Shown: one piece after another, positions 26,945 through 35,550 of the stretch
Numbering within the stretch: position 1 is the stretch's first letter
Layout of the letters: each line of letters begins with the position of its first letter
Source: Gammaproteobacteria bacterium
GTDB taxonomy: Bacteria > Pseudomonadota > Gammaproteobacteria > Pseudomonadales > Azotimanducaceae
Direction: 5' to 3'
DNA: 39,428 nucleotides
Assembly (NCBI GenBank): GCA_030433075.1
Contig: JAUILI010000016.1
Coordinates: 1 to 39,428 of the forward strand
Made by a program: the position numbers and the translations under genes
Notes under the pieces: model-generated
What the model was told of the DNA's origin: nothing
Seen by the model: only the letters and a program-made list of their open reading frames with translations
Database searches by the model: none

Positions 26945-29403
26945 ATACGCTCAGCGCCACCGCCCCGTCCGAGACCTCGCCGCCCAGCGCCGTGGCAGAG
27001 GGCTGCTACCACTGCGGGCTCCCCATTCCCCCCGGGGAAGTGCTCACGGTCCCCGCGGAAGGCGACGCCAAGCCCGTGTGCTGCCATGGCTGCGAAGCCG
27101 CGTACTACTGGCTGAAGGATCAGGGCCTCGATCGCTACTACGCGCTTCGGGAGGCGGGGCTCGGGCATGCGGCCAAGGCCGAGGTGCCGGCCTGGGCCAG
27201 CCCAGAGGTGGCCGCCCGCTATATCACGAAGGATGGCGAGAACGCGGAGCTCGTCCTTGCCCTGTCGGGGTTGCGCTGCGCGGCCTGCGCTTGGCTGGCG
27301 GAAAAGGGCCTGGCGACCCTCCCGGCGGTGCAGCACGCCCAGGTTCAGCTGGCGACGGAGCGGCTCCACCTGCGCTGGAGTGGCGACGAAAGTGCTGTGC
27401 CCGCCATCGCCGAGCGCCTAAGTGCCCTGGGCTTTGAGGCCGCGCCGGCACGGAGCGAAGCTGCCGCAGAGCTGCGCCGACGGGAACACCGCAAGGGGCT
27501 CGCCCGCCTCGGCATCGCAGCCCTTGTGACCATGCAGATCATGATGCTGTCCCTGGCGGATTACCTCGATCTGCTGAGCGATCTCACCCCCGCTTACCGC
27601 CAGCTCCTGCTTTGGGCCCAGGCGGTGCTGGCCACCGTGCTCGTCACCACCTCGGCGGCGCCCTTCTTCCAGGGGGCCTGGCGCGCCTTGAAGCAGAAGC
27701 AGCTCACCATGGATGTGCCCGTGGCCCTGGCCCTCGGCCTGGCCTATGGGGCCAGCATCGTCCTCCTCGCCACGGGGAAGGCGGCCCAGGGCGCGCACGT
27801 CTATTTCGACTCCCTCGTGATGTTCACCTTCTTCCTGCTGGCTGGTCGCTACGCCGAAGCGCGGCTTCGCCACCAATTTGCCGAAAGCGATCCCACCCTC
27901 GAGGACCTCCTCCCCCTCACGGCGCTGCGCCTACGCAGCAACGAGGCCGGGGAGGAAAGGCGGGAGACGGTCCATCCCATGGACCTTTCCCCCGGGGATC
28001 GAATCCTCGTCAGCGCGGGCCAAACCGTGCCCTGCGAGGCCCAGGTGCTGGAAGGCTTGGCGGCCCTTCGCCTCGATCACCTGACCGGGGAGGCCGCGCC
28101 CGAGCCCTGCGGCCCCGGCGCAGCGGTACCTGCGGGGGCCACGGTGCTCGACGGCGTCTTGACCCTGACCGTACGCCAGCCCGCCTCCGAGGGCAGCCTA
28201 GCAGCCCTCCCCACCCTTCTGGCCCGGGCGCGGAAGAGCCAGGCCGGGGAAACGCCCCTCCTGGATCGCATCGCTCGGCACTTTTTCGCCTTTCAGCTGC
28301 TCATTGCCCTTGGCGCCGGCGTCCTTTGGCTGGCCCTAGCGCCAGAGCGCGCCTTCGAGATCGTGCTGGCCACGCTGATCATTGCCTGCCCCTGCGCCCT
28401 ATCCCTGGCGACCCCGGCGGCCCGAACCACCGGGGCCCTCGCCCTGCGGCAGCAGGGGCTGCGCCTGGGCCGGAGTGACAGCCTGGAGCGCCTCGCTCCC
28501 ATTACCCTCGTGGTGCTCGATAAAACGGGGACGCTAACGGAGCCCACGGGCACCCTGTCCTGCCTCGAAGGCCCGGCCTCGGCCTGGGCCCTCGCCAAGG
28601 CGTTGGAGCGAGATATCGATCACCCCCTGGCCCGGGCCTTTCAGGCGCGTCCAGAAGCTGCGCCGGCGGTGAGCGCCCAGCGCGTGGTGGTGGGGGAAGG
28701 GGCCGAGGGCTGCATCGACGGCATCACCTATCGCCTGGGCCGGCCCCGCTTCGCCGGCGCCGAAGGCACCGGCGTGGTGCTGAGCAAAGCCGACCCCCAA
28801 AGCCCTTCCGGGTGGACCCTCCTCGCGCGTTTCCAGAGCCAGGAAACCCTGCGCCCGGAGGCGCCCGAAGCCCTCGCCGCCCTGCACGCCCAGGGCGTGA
28901 AGCTAGCGCTCCTAAGCGGCGATCACAGCGATCGCGTTGCCGCGGTGGCCGCGGAGCTGGGCCTCGAGCGCTGGGAAGGGGACGCTACGCCGGAGGCTAA
29001 GCTTGACGCCCTCGCGCGCCTTCGCGCCGAGGGGGAACGGGTGCTTTACGTCGGGGACGGCTTAAACGACGCCCCGGCCCTTGGCGGCGCCGAGGTTTCT
29101 CTAGCCCTCGGAGCGGAATCGCGCTTCGCTCAGGACGCCGCGGATATGGTCAGTTTCCGCCGGGATCTTCGCACCGTGCCCTATGCCCTGGGGATCGCTC
29201 GCTGCCTGCGCCGCCGGCTCCATCGCAACCTCCTGTGGGCCGCGGGCTACAACGTTGCCGCCGTTCCCCTGGCGGTTACGGGGCTTGTCACGCCCTGGCT
29301 CGCGGCCCTGGGCATGACCCTCAGCTCCCTCATTGTGCTCGTCCATGCCCAACGCCTCGCCCGAGATGGGGCGCAGCTCCGGGGGGCCCTATGGAAAGCC
29401 TGA
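26941..29403 (+). CDS. ccoI: Copper-translocating P-type ATPase CcoI (FixI)
   Basis: The 820-residue CopA2-type pump exports copper needed for cbb3 assembly. In order: an N-terminal cysteine-rich segment (CYHCGLPIP, CCHGCEAAYYWL), a metal-binding domain with SGLRCAACAWL, membrane helices, the phosphatase loop DHLTGEAAP, the CPC helix (IIACPCALSLATP), the phosphorylation site DKTGTLT, DHPLARAF and GDGLNDAPAL. The GTG start at 26941 overlaps the ccoH stop. No key residue is missing. Confidence 0.97.
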   Translation: MNTLSATAPSETSPPSAVAEGCYHCGLPIPPGEVLTVPAEGDAKPVCCHGCEAAYYWLKDQGLDRYYALREAGLGHAAKAEVPAWASPEVAARYITKDGENAELVLALSGLRCAACAWLAEKGLATLPAVQHAQVQLATERLHLRWSGDESAVPAIAERLSALGFEAAPARSEAAAELRRREHRKGLARLGIAALVTMQIMMLSLADYLDLLSDLTPAYRQLLLWAQAVLATVLVTTSAAPFFQGAWRALKQKQLTMDVPVALALGLAYGASIVLLATGKAAQGAHVYFDSLVMFTFFLLAGRYAEARLRHQFAESDPTLEDLLPLTALRLRSNEAGEERRETVHPMDLSPGDRILVSAGQTVPCEAQVLEGLAALRLDHLTGEAAPEPCGPGAAVPAGATVLDGVLTLTVRQPASEGSLAALPTLLARARKSQAGETPLLDRIARHFFAFQLLIALGAGVLWLALAPERAFEIVLATLIIACPCALSLATPAARTTGALALRQQGLRLGRSDSLERLAPITLVVLDKTGTLTEPTGTLSCLEGPASAWALAKALERDIDHPLARAFQARPEAAPAVSAQRVVVGEGAEGCIDGITYRLGRPRFAGAEGTGVVLSKADPQSPSGWTLLARFQSQETLRPEAPEALAALHAQGVKLALLSGDHSDRVAAVAAELGLERWEGDATPEAKLDALARLRAEGERVLYVGDGLNDAPALGGAEVSLALGAESRFAQDAADMVSFRRDLRTVPYALGIARCLRRRLHRNLLWAAGYNVAAVPLAVTGLVTPWLAALGMTLSSLIVLVHAQRLARDGAQLRGALWKA

Positions 29404-29561
29404 TCGTACTCATTCCCCTATCGGTACTGCTCATTCTGATCGCTCTGAAGGCCTTCCTTTGGGCGGTGAACAGCGGGCAGTTCGACGATCTGGACCGAGA
29501 GGCCGCCCGCATTCTCGAAGACGACGACCTCCCCGCAGGCAAGGAGGGCCGTTCCCCATGA
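29391..29561 (+). CDS. ccoS: cbb3 oxidase assembly protein CcoS
   Basis: A 56-residue single-helix protein (MESLIVLIPLSVLLILIALKAF) with the family's WAVNSGQFDDLDREAARILEDD tail. It is needed for cofactor insertion in cbb3 oxidases. Its ATG lies 13 bp inside the end of ccoI, the usual tight ccoI-ccoS arrangement. Confidence 0.93.
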   Translation: MESLIVLIPLSVLLILIALKAFLWAVNSGQFDDLDREAARILEDDDLPAGKEGRSP

Positions 29562-30289
29562 ACGATTTCGGCCTCCTCGCCGCCTTTACCGTAGGCCTTT
29601 TAGGCAGCAGCCATTGCCTGGCCATGTGCGGCGGCCTTGGCGCCGCCCTGGGCATGCGCTCCGGGAGCCAGGGCACCCTGACCCGGGATGTCCCCCTCTA
29701 TGCCGTGGGCCGGGTAGGCGCCTATGCCCTCCTTGGCCTGCTAGCGGGCAGCTTCGGCGCCGGGCTCCTCCTGGCGGCCCCGGAGCTGATCTTTTCCCTG
29801 CGCTGGCTCTCGGGCCTGCTCCTAATCGCCATGGGCCTCTACGTCACCAATCTCTGGCAGGGCCTCCGGGGTCTGGAGCGCCTGGGCGCTCGGATCTTCA
29901 CCCGAGTACGACAGCTGCCCGTGCCCGAGGGGCCTCTTGCCCCCCTGGTACTCGGGGGCCTTTGGGGGCTTTTGCCCTGCGGCCTCGTCTATAGCGCCCT
30001 GGCCCTGGCCCTCAGCAGCGGCAACGGCCTTCAAGGGGCCCTGCTCATGGCGGCCTTTGGCCTGGGCACGGTGCCCGCGGTCACCCTGAGCAGCTGGGCG
30101 AGCGCCCCCGTCGCTGCCTGGCTCCGTCGCGACGGCGTCCGCTGGGCCGCTGGCGCAAGCCTCATTGCCTTTGGACTTTGGACCCTTAGCCACCCGGGGC
30201 CGGGAAGCGCCGCGCGCCTCTCCCAACCCCCCTCACTGCATTCAGACAATGGCCTACTCGGGAGGGATTGCCATGACCGCGCTGCTTAA
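29558..30289 (+). CDS. SafE/TauE-like membrane protein linked to cbb3 oxidase assembly
   Basis: The product has 243 residues, about six membrane helices, and starts behind AAGGAGG. The motif GSSHCLAMCGGLG near the N-terminus carries a Cys pair that could bind metal, and LGGLWGLLPCGLVYSAL repeats a Cys in the second half. Such proteins are annotated as sulfite exporter TauE/SafE or UreH-like, and they commonly follow ccoS. A role in metal handling for the oxidase is more likely than sulfite export; that is inference from context. It overlaps ccoS by 4 bp. Confidence 0.85.
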   Translation: MNDFGLLAAFTVGLLGSSHCLAMCGGLGAALGMRSGSQGTLTRDVPLYAVGRVGAYALLGLLAGSFGAGLLLAAPELIFSLRWLSGLLLIAMGLYVTNLWQGLRGLERLGARIFTRVRQLPVPEGPLAPLVLGGLWGLLPCGLVYSALALALSSGNGLQGALLMAAFGLGTVPAVTLSSWASAPVAAWLRRDGVRWAAGASLIAFGLWTLSHPGPGSAARLSQPPSLHSDNGLLGRDCHDRAA

Positions 30290-30872
30290 GCTTCTGACTT
30301 CACCAGAAAAGGGTTGGGCGTCCATCGCCGAAAAGCCCCCGTCCCTCTTTTCCGTGCTGGGCCTCCAGCTCACGGTGCTCGCCCTGCTCCCCGCGGCGGC
30401 CTGGTTCTACGGCGTCACCCATGCCGGCTGGACCCTACCCTCGGGGGAAAACACCTTCCGCATGACCGAGCAGAGCGCCTCAGTGATCATCGTGCTGTTC
30501 TACGGCGCCATGCTCGTGGGCACCATGGCCCTCGGCGCCATGATCCACTGGATGAGCGCCACCTACGGTGCGGAGCCGTCTTGGCAAAAATCCATGACCC
30601 TGGCCACCTACACCAATATGCCCCTGTTCATCACGGGCTGCGTGGGGCTCTGGCCGGCGCTGTGGTTCGACCTCATCCTCGGCACCTTCGCCGCCTGCTA
30701 CGCCGTATACCTGCTCTACGTCGGCATTCCCCCCATGATGGGTGTCCCCCGGGAGCGGGGTTACCTTTTCGCCAGCGCCGCCCTGGCCGTGGGCTTGGTG
30801 ATGTTCATCGGCCTCATGGGCGTCACCGTCATGCTCTGGGAAATGGGCGCCATGCCCGTCTTCACGGACTAA
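30273..30872 (+). CDS. Yip1-family integral membrane protein
   Basis: The 199-residue product has about five membrane helices. The start is ATG 30273, 7 nt after GGAGGG, inside the end of the previous gene (17-bp overlap). The N-terminal LLTSPEKGWASIAEKPPS and the block WMSATYGAEPSWQKSMTLATYTNMPLFITGCVGLWPALW are typical of bacterial Yip1 proteins. Molecular function is unknown; the overlap suggests it is the last gene of the cco operon. Confidence 0.8.
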   Translation: MTALLKLLTSPEKGWASIAEKPPSLFSVLGLQLTVLALLPAAAWFYGVTHAGWTLPSGENTFRMTEQSASVIIVLFYGAMLVGTMALGAMIHWMSATYGAEPSWQKSMTLATYTNMPLFITGCVGLWPALWFDLILGTFAACYAVYLLYVGIPPMMGVPRERGYLFASAALAVGLVMFIGLMGVTVMLWEMGAMPVFTD

Positions 30873-30886
30873 AGCCTCTCGCCCAC

Positions 30887-30916
30887 GGGCGGTTTCTCCG
30901 GTGAGGAAAACCGCCC
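30887..30916 (+). terminator. Hairpin after the cco operon
   Basis: A 9-bp inverted repeat (GGGCGGTTT, 30887-30895, with AAACCGCCC, 30908-30916) encloses a partly paired 12-nt loop just after the Yip1-like gene and before the FNR gene. There is no T tract, so it may be a weak terminator or a processing site. Confidence 0.45.
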
Positions 30917-30996
30917 AACGGCGTCTCCCCAGCCCCCTCCAAGGCTAGAATTTTGCTAGCATTTGCCCCGGGGAAAACGGGGATAGAGAGTGGGCT

Positions 30997-31746
30997 ATGG
31001 AATCATCGCGCCTTGCCACGAAAGATGTGGGTCACAGTTTTCAGCCCCAGTGCGAAAGCTGCAGCCTGAATAACCTCTGCCTGCCCATTGCAGTGGCCAG
31101 CGAAGATCTCGGCCTTCTCGAAGAAATCATCGATCGAGGCCGCCCCCTTCACCGCGGCGAACACGTCTTCCGCGCCGGCGACGCCTTTGATGCGGTCTAT
31201 GCCGTGCGCAGCGGCACGGTGAAGTCGTACAGCGTTACCCCCGCGGGGGAAGAGCAAATCATTGGCTTCCACATGCCTGGGGAAATTTTCGGCCTCGGCG
31301 GCCTCTCCTCAGGGCAGCATCCCAGCGGCGCCATCGCCCTGGAAACGGCGGCGGTGTGTCGCATTCCCTTTGAGGAAATCGAACCCCTCTCGCGCCAAAT
31401 CCCCTCGCTGCAGCGCCACCTGTTTCACCTCATGAGCCGGGAAATCCAGGAAGACCAGCAGCTCATGCTCCTCCTCAGCAAGAAGACCGCGGAGGAGCGC
31501 ATCGCTTCCCTACTGCTCAGCCTGTCTTCGCGCCTCCGGCGCCGGGGCCTCTCCGGGCAGCGCTTCCGCCTGCCCATGTCCCGGGGCGATATGGGGAATT
31601 ACCTTGGGCTCGTCGTAGAGACCGTCTCCCGGGTGCTCACGCGGCTGCAAAATAACGGCGTGCTGAAGATTCAGGGGCGGGAAGTGGAAATTCTCGAGCC
31701 CAAGGCTTTAGCGGATCTCGCTGGCACTCACTGGCAGGCGCCCTAA
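30997..31746 (+). CDS. anr: FNR/ANR-type oxygen-sensing transcription regulator
   Basis: CRP/FNR family activator of anaerobic and microaerobic genes; 249 residues. The cysteines for an oxygen-labile 4Fe-4S cluster are all present: Cys19, Cys22 and Cys28 in CESCSLNNLC, plus Cys121. The sensory beta-roll is followed by a dimer helix and a helix-turn-helix with Glu208, Ser211 and Arg212 (VVETVSR), matching the E-SR contacts of FNR with TTGAT. It lies directly after the cco operon. Three matching sites occur in this window. The symbol anr is used by analogy with Pseudomonas; fnr is equally apt. Confidence 0.93.
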   Translation: MESSRLATKDVGHSFQPQCESCSLNNLCLPIAVASEDLGLLEEIIDRGRPLHRGEHVFRAGDAFDAVYAVRSGTVKSYSVTPAGEEQIIGFHMPGEIFGLGGLSSGQHPSGAIALETAAVCRIPFEEIEPLSRQIPSLQRHLFHLMSREIQEDQQLMLLLSKKTAEERIASLLLSLSSRLRRRGLSGQRFRLPMSRGDMGNYLGLVVETVSRVLTRLQNNGVLKIQGREVEILEPKALADLAGTHWQAP

Positions 31747-31771
31747 TCGCTGCCCTGCAACCCAAAACCCC

Positions 31772-32083
31772 CTAACTGGAGCTCGCCTGCTGGCAGGCCA
31801 CGCATTGGGTCGCGAGGGGATCAGCGGTGAGTTGGTGAAAGGCCAGGGGGCCGTGGCACCGCTGGCAGGTTCCGTAGTCTTTCATGGCAAGGCGATCGAG
31901 CGCTTGATGCAGCTGGCGAAGCGTCGCGACCGTCGCCAGCGCCCCCTCCGCTGGCCTCGTATTGCCCTCCCGGACGGCTTGGGAAAGGGACCGGGCGAGC
32001 GTCTGCAAGGCTTCGTCCCGGCGATCGGCGAGGTCTAGGCGAAGGGCATCTCGCTGCCTGAAGGAAAAAACAGGAGGTTCCAT
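31772..32083 (-). CDS. TraR/DksA-type zinc-finger protein
   Basis: The product has 103 residues: a helical, probably coiled-coil N-terminal part (FRQRDALRLDLADRRDEAL...) followed by a C4 zinc finger, CQRCHGPLAFHQLTADPLATQCVACQ. DksA/TraR proteins enter the RNA polymerase secondary channel, but this one is shorter than DksA (about 150) and closer to TraR-like or yacG-like proteins, so the role is open. An FNR-type box lies 63-76 bp upstream of its ATG (32083). Confidence 0.75.
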   Translation of the reverse strand: MEPPVFSFRQRDALRLDLADRRDEALQTLARSLSQAVREGNTRPAEGALATVATLRQLHQALDRLAMKDYGTCQRCHGPLAFHQLTADPLATQCVACQQASSS

Positions 32084-32117
32084 GACATCCCTGAGATGCT
32101 GGCCATGATTTCCTGAA

Positions 32118-32159
32118 AGCCTAGCAGCGGGCAGCCCGGGCGCCCTTGACCTGGGTCAG
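32118..32159 (-). promoter_or_regulatory. FNR-type class II promoter of the zinc-finger gene
   Basis: CTGACCCAGGTCAA on the minus strand (32159-32146) fits the FNR/ANR pattern with one end mismatch. TAGGCT at 32123-32118 is where a class II -10 should fall, though it matches only 3 of 6 bases. Predicted start near 32111, about 28 nt before the ATG. The box overlaps the end of the small upstream gene. Confidence 0.6.
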
Positions 32160-32428
32160 AGAGAAGCGCCGCGCGCCCCTCGATCTTCCGCGCCCAGCAT
32201 GCAGCGTAGGTGTTCGCAGATTTGCCGCCCCACCACCTCCCGATGGCGAGCCCGGCGAATGCGCTTAGCCGCCGCCATCGCCCGCCGATAGTGGGTGCCC
32301 GCCGCCACGGCGCCAGCGCCCCTGCCAGCGTCAGCCTGAGAGGGCTTCGCCGTTCGCCGGGGCCGCTGGGGAATGGCCTTAGGAAGGGTTTCCTGGGGGT
32401 CCTGGGCAAAAAGATCGTAGGTGACCAT
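32156..32428 (-). CDS. Small basic protein of unknown function
   Basis: The ATG at 32428 is preceded by TTGGAGG at 8 nt, a strong ribosome site, and opens 90 codons. The product begins MVTYDLFAQDPQ, has a Pro/Arg/Lys-rich linker, and a strongly basic C-terminal part (YRRAMAAAKRIRRARHREVVGRQICEHLRCML) with two cysteines. I recognise no family. It lies 67 bp after clpB; the spacer holds a large inverted repeat and a LexA-like site. A DNA- or RNA-binding role is conceivable from the charge only. Confidence 0.6.
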   Translation of the reverse strand: MVTYDLFAQDPQETLPKAIPQRPRRTAKPSQADAGRGAGAVAAGTHYRRAMAAAKRIRRARHREVVGRQICEHLRCMLGAEDRGARGASL

Positions 32429-32450
32429 AGCTGCGCCTCCAAGGAGCGAC

Positions 32451-32490
32451 TGGACAGGCATACAGTACCCAAAAACTGTATACCTGTCCA
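32451..32490. repeat. 16-bp near-perfect inverted repeat with LexA-like site
   Basis: Arms 32451-32466 and 32475-32490 are complementary except at one position, with an 8-bp spacer. On the minus strand 32467-32448 reads TACTGTATGCCTGTCCAGTC, which keeps TACTG-N10-CAGT of the gammaproteobacterial LexA box (7 of 8 in CTGT-N8-ACAG). It lies between the clpB stop (5 bp away) and the small gene. It could be an operator, a transcript-end hairpin, or both. Confidence 0.6.
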
Positions 32491-32495
32491 CCCCT

Positions 32496-35099
32496 TTAAG
32501 CGACTGCGTCGGCCTCCGCCCTCTCGGTGAAGGACAGGCGTTCTCCCTCCTCCGCCAGGCCCACGGTGATGTGATCCCCCGGAGCGAAGGCCCCCGCAAG
32601 GAGCTTCTCCGCCAGGGGGTTCTCCACCAGGCGCTGGATGGCCCGGCGCAGGGGCCGCGCGCCGTAAACCGGATCGTAGCCCGCCTCGGCAATGAGACGC
32701 AGGGCGCCATCGTCAAAGGAGAGGCGCATACCCTGCTCTTCCAGCCGCTGGCGAAGATTCGCCAGCTGAAGCTCGGCGATGGCGCCAATGGCCGACGCCT
32801 CGAGGGGCCGGAACACCACCGTATCGTCGATGCGATTTAGGAATTCCGGGCGGAAGTGGTTTGACACCACGTTCATCACCGCGGTCTTCATGGCATCCAC
32901 GCGCCCTTCCCCAGCCATGCTCTGAATCAGATCCGAGCCCAGGTTCGAGGTCATCACCAGCACCGTATTGCGGAAGTCCACGGTGCGGCCATGGCCGTCC
33001 GTGAGCCGACCATCATCGAGCACCTGGAGGAGCACGTTGAAGACGTCGCTATGGGCCTTCTCCACCTCGTCCAAAAGGATGAGGGAATAGGGCCGGCGCC
33101 GTACCGCCTCCGTTAGATAGCCACCCGCCTCATAGCCGACGTACCCCGGGGGGGCACCAATGAGCCGAGCCACGGAATGCTTCTCCATGAACTCGGACAT
33201 ATCGACGCGGATCAGCGCGGCCGGGGAGTCGAAGAGCACATCCGCCAAGGCCTTGCAGAGCTCCGTCTTCCCGACCCCCGTGGGGCCAAGGAAGAGGAAC
33301 GATCCGTTAGGGCGAGCGGGATCCGCAAGGCCCGCCCGGGCCCGGCGTACGGCGTTGGCCACGGCCGCCACCGCTTCTTCCTGGCCGATGACCCGTTCCT
33401 GCAGGGCCCCCTCCAGGTCGAGCAGCTTTTCCCGCTCCCCCGAGAGGAGCTTGGAGACGGGCACGCCGGTCCATTTCGCCACCACCTCGGCGATCTCCTC
33501 CTCCGCCACCTGGTTACGCACCAGCTGGTGGTTGCTTTGTTCCTGGGCTTCCGCCTCCGTTAGCGCCTTTTCCAGGGCGGGAATTTGCCCATACTGAAGC
33601 TCGGACATGCGGGTGAGGTCCCCAGCGCGACGGGCGGCCTCGAGCTCGCTCCGGGCGGCGTCGAGGTTTTCCTTGATCTGGGTGGCGCCGCTCCGGGCAG
33701 CCTTCTCCTCGGTCCAACGGGCGTCGAGCTCGGCGTACTCCCGATCGAGGGTGGCAATCTCCCCTTCGAGGGCTTCAAGGCGCTTCCGGGAGGCCTCGTC
33801 CGTCTCCCGGGACAGCGCTTCACGCTCGATCTTCAGCTGAATGAGGCGCCGCTCAAGCTTGTCCATAACCTCGGGCTTGGAATCGATCTCCATGCGGATG
33901 CGGCTGGCCGCTTCGTCAATGAGGTCGATGGCCTTGTCGGGCAGCTGGCGATCGGTGATGTAGCGGTGGGACAGCTTCGCCGCCGCCACCAGGGCCGGAT
34001 CGCTAATGGTGACCCCATGGTGGATCTCGTAGCGCTCCTTTAGGCCCCGAAGAATGGCGATGGTGTCCTCCACGGAGGGCTGATCCACCTGCACCTTCTG
34101 GAACCGGCGCTCCAGGGCCGCATCCTTTTCGATGTACTGGCGGTACTCATCCAAGGTGGTGGCGCCCACGCAATGGAGCTCGCCCCGAGCCAATGCGGGC
34201 TTAAGCATGTTCCCGGCGTCCATGGCACCGTCGGCCTTCCCGGCCCCCACCATGGTGTGGAGCTCATCGATGAAGAGGATGACCTGCCCCTCTTCCTTCG
34301 CTAGGCCCTGAAGCACGCTTTTTAAGCGCTCTTCAAATTCCCCGCGGAACTTCGCCCCGGCAATGAGGGCCCCAAGATCCAGGGAGAGCACGCGCTTGCC
34401 CCGAAGCCCTTCCGGGACTTCCTTGTTCACAATGCGCTGCGCGAGCCCTTCGATGATGGCGGTCTTACCCACGCCGGGCTCACCGATAAGCACGGGGTTA
34501 TTTTTCGTACGGCGCTGCAGCACTTGGATGGTGCGACGGATTTCATCGTCTCGCCCAATCACCGGGTCGAGCTTGCCGGCCTCCGCGCGCTCCGTGAGAT
34601 CGACGGTAAAACGCTCAAGGGCTTGCCGCCCCTCTTCCGCGTCGGCGCTCGACAGGTTTTCCCCGCCCCGCAGCGTATCGATGGCGCTTTGGAGATTTTC
34701 CGCCGTGGCGCCGGCGGCGCGCAGCGGCGCCGCGGTTTCGCCCCCAAGCTCCAGAGCCGCAAGGGCTACGAGCTCGGAGCTAATGAAATCATCCCCGCGC
34801 TTCTGCGCGGCCCGATCGGCGAGGTTCAAAAGGCGCACGAAGGTGGGGGAAGGCTGGGCCTCCCCCGTGGGGGTCTTCAGCTTGGGCAGCTGGGACAGGG
34901 CGTCTTGGTAGCCGCGGAGGGCCTTTTGGCTATCGACCCCGGCGCTTTTTAGAAACTTGCCAAAGTCCCCGGCCTTGTCCTGAAGCATGGCCACCAAAAG
35001 GTGGGGCGGCGCCAGTTCGCTGTGATCCTGGCCCAGGGCTAGGGATTGGGCCTCCCCTAGGGCGGCTTGAAGTCGGTTGGTTAAGCGGTCCATTCGCAT
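32496..35099 (-). CDS. clpB: ATP-dependent disaggregase ClpB
   Basis: Hexameric AAA+ chaperone that rescues aggregated proteins with DnaK. The ATG at 35099 ([11 protein letters not shown]) is chosen: GAGG lies 8 nt upstream and the N-terminus matches E. coli ClpB; the ATG at 35105 is too near the ribosome site. The 867-residue protein has the N domain, NBD1 (GEPGVGKT at about 205-212, FIDELHTM), the coiled-coil middle domain (about 400-530) that marks ClpB rather than ClpA, and NBD2 (GPTGVGKT at about 605-612, [24 protein letters not shown]). A sigma-32 promoter lies upstream. Confidence 0.97.
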   Translation of the reverse strand: MRMDRLTNRLQAALGEAQSLALGQDHSELAPPHLLVAMLQDKAGDFGKFLKSAGVDSQKALRGYQDALSQLPKLKTPTGEAQPSPTFVRLLNLADRAAQKRGDDFISSELVALAALELGGETAAPLRAAGATAENLQSAIDTLRGGENLSSADAEEGRQALERFTVDLTERAEAGKLDPVIGRDDEIRRTIQVLQRRTKNNPVLIGEPGVGKTAIIEGLAQRIVNKEVPEGLRGKRVLSLDLGALIAGAKFRGEFEERLKSVLQGLAKEEGQVILFIDELHTMVGAGKADGAMDAGNMLKPALARGELHCVGATTLDEYRQYIEKDAALERRFQKVQVDQPSVEDTIAILRGLKERYEIHHGVTISDPALVAAAKLSHRYITDRQLPDKAIDLIDEAASRIRMEIDSKPEVMDKLERRLIQLKIEREALSRETDEASRKRLEALEGEIATLDREYAELDARWTEEKAARSGATQIKENLDAARSELEAARRAGDLTRMSELQYGQIPALEKALTEAEAQEQSNHQLVRNQVAEEEIAEVVAKWTGVPVSKLLSGEREKLLDLEGALQERVIGQEEAVAAVANAVRRARAGLADPARPNGSFLFLGPTGVGKTELCKALADVLFDSPAALIRVDMSEFMEKHSVARLIGAPPGYVGYEAGGYLTEAVRRRPYSLILLDEVEKAHSDVFNVLLQVLDDGRLTDGHGRTVDFRNTVLVMTSNLGSDLIQSMAGEGRVDAMKTAVMNVVSNHFRPEFLNRIDDTVVFRPLEASAIGAIAELQLANLRQRLEEQGMRLSFDDGALRLIAEAGYDPVYGARPLRRAIQRLVENPLAEKLLAGAFAPGDHITVGLAEEGERLSFTERAEADAVA

Positions 35100-35150
35100 G
35101 GCCATTCCCTCATATACACCGGCAGCAAAGCGCTGCGCTCATGGCTAGAA

Positions 35151-35178
35151 AGATGGGGGCCGGACGCGCCTTTTCAAG
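35151..35178 (-). promoter_or_regulatory. Sigma-32 heat-shock promoter of clpB
   Basis: On the minus strand CTTGAAA (35178-35172) and CCCCATCT (35158-35151) are 13 bp apart, a full match to the E. coli sigma-32 consensus CTTGAAA-N13/15-CCCCATnT. The start would be near 35144, giving a leader of about 45 nt. Confidence 0.85.
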
Positions 35179-35187
35179 GCTTTGGGC

Positions 35188-35406
35188 CTAGGGGCGCATA
35201 AAGGGAATGTCCGTATCTCCGCCCATGTGCTCGAGCTCAAACTCCAGTTCACTTCGAATATCGGCCACGCTGTGATGCTGCTGATAGGTGGCGAGGAGCT
35301 CCTGCAGGAAGGCCTTGAGCAGCCGGGGCGCTTCGATGTCCGCGGCTTCCGCCTCGCTTAGGGCCTGAGCCAAGGAAGCCTTTGCAATGCTGTAGGGACT
35401 TGCCAT
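35188..35406 (-). CDS. Small acidic helical protein of unknown function
   Basis: The product has 72 residues: MASPYSIAKASLAQALSEAE, then predicted helices (APRLLKAFLQELLATYQQHH) and an acidic end (ELEFELEHMGGDTDIPFMRP). No family is recognised. The ATG at 35406 has GGAG about 9 nt upstream within the palindrome GGAGATCTCC. An FNR-type box with a class II -10 lies upstream, so microaerobic expression is likely. It sits upstream of clpB's own promoter. Confidence 0.7.
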   Translation of the reverse strand: MASPYSIAKASLAQALSEAEAADIEAPRLLKAFLQELLATYQQHHSVADIRSELEFELEHMGGDTDIPFMRP

Positions 35407-35430
35407 GAGGAGATCTCCAAGAAAACCCTG

Positions 35431-35473
35431 ACTCTAGAGCCAAAAGGGGGTGCGACGAAATGACCCATATCAA
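35431..35473 (-). promoter_or_regulatory. FNR-type class II promoter upstream of the 72-residue protein gene
   Basis: TTGATATGGGTCAT on the minus strand (35473-35460) matches the FNR/ANR site with an intact TTGAT half. TAGAGT at 35436-35431 (4 of 6 to consensus) is at the class II spacing, giving a start near 35425. The box also lies 78 bp before the divergent DUF2244 gene and might act on both. Confidence 0.7.
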
Positions 35474-35550
35474 ACCCCTCGCCATCCCTTTGTATCTCTT
35501 CGGGGGCTGGGTAGACTCCGCCTCGGGCGCAACGCAGGAGAAGCTCAGCC

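Noticed and set aside
24112-30289. Further in-frame UGA selenocysteine codons in the redox genes of the cco cluster
   Set aside because: All cco products are full length with their expected motifs and normal stops; no frame continues in a meaningful way past a UGA.
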